Source: Porphyrobacter sp. HT-58-2 (GTDB lineage Bacteria > Pseudomonadota > Alphaproteobacteria > Sphingomonadales > Sphingomonadaceae). From it: a DNA stretch of 64,000 nucleotides. The notes under the pieces are model-generated. The model saw only the letters and a program-made list of their open reading frames with translations. It was not told where the DNA came from and did not search any database. A program made the position numbers and the translations under genes. Location of the stretch: contig NZ_CP022600.1 of NCBI RefSeq assembly GCF_002952215.1, positions 1,550,001-1,614,000 of the forward strand. Reading direction: 5' to 3'. Positions 61,297 through 64,000 of this stretch are shown here, in pieces. Positions within the stretch are counted from its first letter, which is position 1; the number at the start of each line of letters is the position of its first letter.

Positions 61297-63651
61297 GTGA
61301 CGCAGCCTCACCTCTCCTCAACGCCTGTTGTTCCGGGCGAATTGTCGATCGCCGATGTCCTCGGCCTGTCGCGCAATCCTGCGTTTGATCCGGCCCGTCT
61401 GCGCGGTGACGAATATGCCGAACTCGCCAATGCGAGCCGGAACCGGCTGTTTGCCAATACGCTGGTTATGGCATTCGTCGCCATCGTCTTTGCGCCGCTT
61501 ATCGGGCTGACCGTCGTCATACCTTGGGGTGCGGTCTTGGCCGTTGTGCTCTACAAGTCGCGTCAGACCGATTTGTTGCTGGCCGATCCCGCCCAGCGGC
61601 TCGGCGCGGCATCGCTGGAGCGGTGGCAAAACATCAATGCGGTAGCCGCTGCGGCCTGCTGGCTGGCCGCGCTATGGTGTTTCCCGTTCCTGGCCAACGG
61701 CGCCGAGCAGACGACATTGCTGCTGGTTGTGCTGGTGTTGATGATTTCATCGACTTTCGTGTTCTCGACCTCACCGCTCAGTGTGCTGATCTACAATGGC
61801 CTGCTTGGCCTTGGGGCAGTCGGGAGCCTTGCTGTTCAGGGCCAGTGGCATGCCGTCTGCGGGGTGATTCTGTTCACGATTGCCAGTCTGGTCGCCACGG
61901 TGCAGATCCGCACCACATTCCTCAAGGCCCGTCTTGCCGAGGCAGCAGTGGCGGAAAAGGAGGCGGTGGTTTCGCTGCTGCTGCGCGAATTCGAGGAAAA
62001 CGAGGCAGACTGGCTGTGGGAAATCGATCCTGCACGGCGTCTGCGCGCTGTCAGCCCGCGCTTTGCCTTTGCGCTGGGGCGCTCGCAGAGCGAGGCTGAA
62101 GGCAAGCCCCTGCTGGAGATGATCTCGGGGCGCAATTGGGAAAGCGGACAATTCCCGCCGAGCCTGCATGATCTGGCCGAGCGGTTGAAGAACCGCGAAA
62201 ACTTCTCGAACATTCTGGTCGAGGTCTCGATCCTAGGAGAAGAACGCTGGTGGGAGCTCTCCGGCACCCCTGTGCTTGACGAGCACGGGCGCTTCATCGG
62301 CTTTCGCGGGGTTGGTTCGGATGTGACCGAACAGCGCAAGTCGTCTGAGAAGATTGCCTATCTTGCCCGCTACGATACGCTGACCCAGTTGCCCAACCGT
62401 CTGCAACTGACCGAGGCTTTGGGAGAGGCGCTGCGCTATGCGGTGCAGTGGCGCACGCGCTGCGCGCTGCTGATGGTGGATCTCGACCGCTTCAAGGCCG
62501 TCAACGATTCGCTCGGTCACATGACCGGGGACAAGCTGCTGGCCCAGGTTTCGGCACGACTGCAATCGCTGATGGACGAAAACCAGATGTGCGGCCGGCT
62601 CGGCGGGGACGAATTCGCGATCGTCATCCGCGATGCAAGTCGGCCCGACGTGATCGCTCAGCTTGCCCGGCGTGTAATCGCGCGCCTTTCTGAACCTTAT
62701 CAAGTCGATCACCACACGCTTTATGTCGGGGCCAGCGTTGGTTCGGCAGAGGGGCCGCGCGATGGGCAGAGCGTCGAGGAGATGATGCGCAATGCCGACC
62801 TTGCGCTCTACCGGGCAAAGGATCTTGGCGGTGGAGAACATTGCCGTTTCGAACCGGTGCTGCACGCATCGGCAGAGGAACGCCGCCAGCTTGAAGTCGC
62901 GCTGCGCAAGGCGCTCGGGCGAGACGAAATGGTGCTCCACTATCAGCCCGTGGTCGACGCCCACAGCGAAAACGTCGTCAGTTTCGAGGCGCTGGTGCGC
63001 TGGAACAGCGCTGATCATGGCTTTGTCAGCCCCGGCAAGTTCATCCCGCTGGCAGAGGACACGCGCCTGATTGTGCCGATTGGCCAATGGGTGATGCGCA
63101 AGGCCTGCGAAGAAGCACGGTACTGGCCCGAACACGTGAAGGTGAACGTCAACGTCTCGCCCGAACAGCTGCTTGAACCCGGCTTCCACGATCAGGTCGT
63201 GCAGGCCCTCGCGGCGAGCGGGCTGCGACCCGAACGGCTTGAGATCGAAGTCACGGAAAGCATCTTCCTGCGTGATGCCAGCGTGGCCCGCAATGCGCTG
63301 GAACAGGTGATGGCGCTGGGCTGTTCAGTGGCGCTTGACGATTTCGGGACGGGGTACTCCTCGCTCGGCTACCTGCGCAAGCTGCGGTTCTCGACGATCA
63401 AGGTCGATCGCAGCTTTGTGCAGGGTGCGGCGCAGGGGAGCGCGGAGAGCCTTGCGATCATCAATGCCGTGGTGGCGATGGCCAAGAGCCTGAAGATGAC
63501 GACCACAGCCGAAGGGGTCGAAACCAGCGAGGAGGCCGAACTGATCCGCGACCTTGGTTGCGACAAGATCCAGGGCTTCTATTTCGGCAGACCGATGACC
63601 GCCGACGACGCGCGTCAACTGTTCGCGAGGATTGCCGAACGCCGCGCCTGA
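61297..63651 (+). CDS. Membrane GGDEF-EAL cyclic di-GMP protein with PAS domain
   Basis: A protein of about 784 residues. Three or four membrane helices lie in residues 45-190, a PAS domain follows (WLWEIDPARRLRAVSPRFA to GFRGVGSDVTEQRK), then a GGDEF domain with an intact GGDEF active site (GRLGGDEFAIVIRD) and an EAL domain with EALVRW, EVTES and DDFGTGYSSLGYL. The RxxD inhibitory site five residues before GGDEF is absent (DENQ there). Synthesis and breakdown of c-di-GMP are both possible. The start is uncertain: GTG at 61297 is preferred over TTG at 61276, which lacks a ribosome-binding site. It converges with purQ. Confidence 0.88.
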   Translation: MTQPHLSSTPVVPGELSIADVLGLSRNPAFDPARLRGDEYAELANASRNRLFANTLVMAFVAIVFAPLIGLTVVIPWGAVLAVVLYKSRQTDLLLADPAQRLGAASLERWQNINAVAAAACWLAALWCFPFLANGAEQTTLLLVVLVLMISSTFVFSTSPLSVLIYNGLLGLGAVGSLAVQGQWHAVCGVILFTIASLVATVQIRTTFLKARLAEAAVAEKEAVVSLLLREFEENEADWLWEIDPARRLRAVSPRFAFALGRSQSEAEGKPLLEMISGRNWESGQFPPSLHDLAERLKNRENFSNILVEVSILGEERWWELSGTPVLDEHGRFIGFRGVGSDVTEQRKSSEKIAYLARYDTLTQLPNRLQLTEALGEALRYAVQWRTRCALLMVDLDRFKAVNDSLGHMTGDKLLAQVSARLQSLMDENQMCGRLGGDEFAIVIRDASRPDVIAQLARRVIARLSEPYQVDHHTLYVGASVGSAEGPRDGQSVEEMMRNADLALYRAKDLGGGEHCRFEPVLHASAEERRQLEVALRKALGRDEMVLHYQPVVDAHSENVVSFEALVRWNSADHGFVSPGKFIPLAEDTRLIVPIGQWVMRKACEEARYWPEHVKVNVNVSPEQLLEPGFHDQVVQALAASGLRPERLEIEVTESIFLRDASVARNALEQVMALGCSVALDDFGTGYSSLGYLRKLRFSTIKVDRSFVQGAAQGSAESLAIINAVVAMAKSLKMTTTAEGVETSEEAELIRDLGCDKIQGFYFGRPMTADDARQLFARIAERRA

Positions 63652-63657
63652 CGGCCG

Positions 63658-64000
63658 TCAGGCGCTCGCGAGGTTGGCGAGGATGCTTTCGAACAGTCGG
63701 CGCCCGTCTGCGCCGCCCAGTGCAGCAACTGCGGCGGGTTCGATCGCGCGTTCCGGGTGCGGCATCATGCCCAGCACCCTGCCGTTGTCACTCAGTACAC
63801 CAGCAATGTCGCGGGCCGAGCCGTTGACGGCCTCGGCATAGCGGAATGCAACCCGACCTTCGCCTTCGAGCCGGTCGAGCGTTTCGGTATCGGCGTAATA
63901 ATTGCCATCATGATGAGCGACCGGAATGCGGATCGTCTCACCGACAGTATAGCCGCTGGTGAACAGCGACGCGGTATTCTCTACCGTCATTGCGACCGTG
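63658..64000 (-). CDS. purQ: Phosphoribosylformylglycinamidine synthase subunit I, C-terminal part
   Basis: The reverse strand from the window edge reads [17 protein letters not shown] and then [57 protein letters not shown]. The last is the His-Glu part of the glutamine amidotransferase triad; the nucleophile cysteine would be to the right of the window. PurQ provides ammonia for the fourth step of purine synthesis. About 113 codons are visible. It stops 6 bp beyond the GGDEF-EAL stop, so the genes converge almost without a gap. Confidence 0.95.
   Translation of the reverse strand, partial: TVAMTVENTASLFTSGYTVGETIRIPVAHHDGNYYADTETLDRLEGEGRVAFRYAEAVNGSARDIAGVLSDNGRVLGMMPHPERAIEPAAVAALGGADGRRLFESILANLASA

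Overview
The window looks like a stretch of the main chromosome of an alphaproteobacterium, most likely of the order Sphingomonadales (Erythrobacteraceae-like). The support is the high G+C content, the gene order chvI-chvG-hprK-rapZ-PTS IIA-HPr with pckA divergent, a CcrM-type GANTC methyltransferase, three-gene proton-translocating transhydrogenase, a CpaF/TadA ATPase, ATP-type PEP carboxykinase, many GTGA/ATGA stop-start overlaps, and REP-like intergenic palindromes. There is no prophage, insertion sequence, CRISPR array, plasmid module or rRNA operon. Only one tRNA was found (tRNA-Val, anticodon TAC). Both edges cut genes: siroheme synthase on the left and purQ on the right.

Layout. 1-4.9 kb: a leftward amino-acid operon (argH, LptM-like lipoprotein, lysA, siroheme synthase), a divergent TlpA-like thioredoxin, an atypical SDR and tRNA-Val. 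5-13 kb: asparaginase, an AT-rich orphan membrane gene, a leftward fmt-truA-membrane protein-oxidoreductase operon, divergent recR-def, and rmuC. 13.1-20.5 kb: a seven-gene leftward operon (ChvI, ChvG, HprK, RapZ, PTS IIA, HPr, SpoU methyltransferase) facing pckA. This is the envelope/acid stress two-component system joined to a regulatory, non-transporting PTS. 20.6-24.9 kb: a DUF937-like protein, a Tat-exported DUF885 protein, a TonB-like protein and a hydrolase. 25-30.5 kb: two adjacent cysteine desulfurases and a 2Fe-2S ferredoxin, parC, and a periplasmic repeat protein. 30.8-35.5 kb: a leftward operon (sugar dehydrogenase-like lipoprotein, GNAT, DUF1285, CoA-type NUDIX, CCA-adding enzyme) divergent from rnhB. 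35.5-43.2 kb: ccrM behind a cluster of GANTC sites, an outer-membrane beta-barrel, folP, a PhoD-like phosphatase, a small secreted protein with a duplicated start region, an SDR and an NtrC-like regulator. 43.5-47 kb: a 40-aa CoxIV-like peptide plus pntAA-pntAB-pntB. 47.1-50.4 kb: a beta-helix protein, a di-heme cytochrome (disrupted) and an alpha/beta hydrolase (frameshifted). 50.4-57.4 kb: Asp/Glu racemase-like protein, dNTPase, an ABA4-like membrane protein, acyl-CoA ligase, DUF938 methyltransferase, entericidin and an EamA transporter. 57.6-64 kb: cpaF, glmS, a GGDEF-EAL protein and purQ.

The most interesting signals lie outside ordinary gene content. There is a full-consensus ParB parS site embedded in the second cysteine desulfurase and a one-mismatch parS-like site 14 kb away, which suggests proximity to the replication origin. 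Five GANTC sites sit just upstream of ccrM. The first cysteine desulfurase has no ATG/GTG/TTG start and probably begins with ATC. A 71-bp tandem duplication copies a ribosome-binding site and signal-peptide start. A 31-bp insertion and a 1-bp insertion break two successive genes of the beta-helix/cytochrome module. The NtrC-like regulator has a degenerate sigma-54 contact loop. I did not find a clear, entirely new multi-gene system. The beta-helix/di-heme cytochrome/hydrolase module and the desulfurase pair with embedded parS are the best candidates for follow-up.
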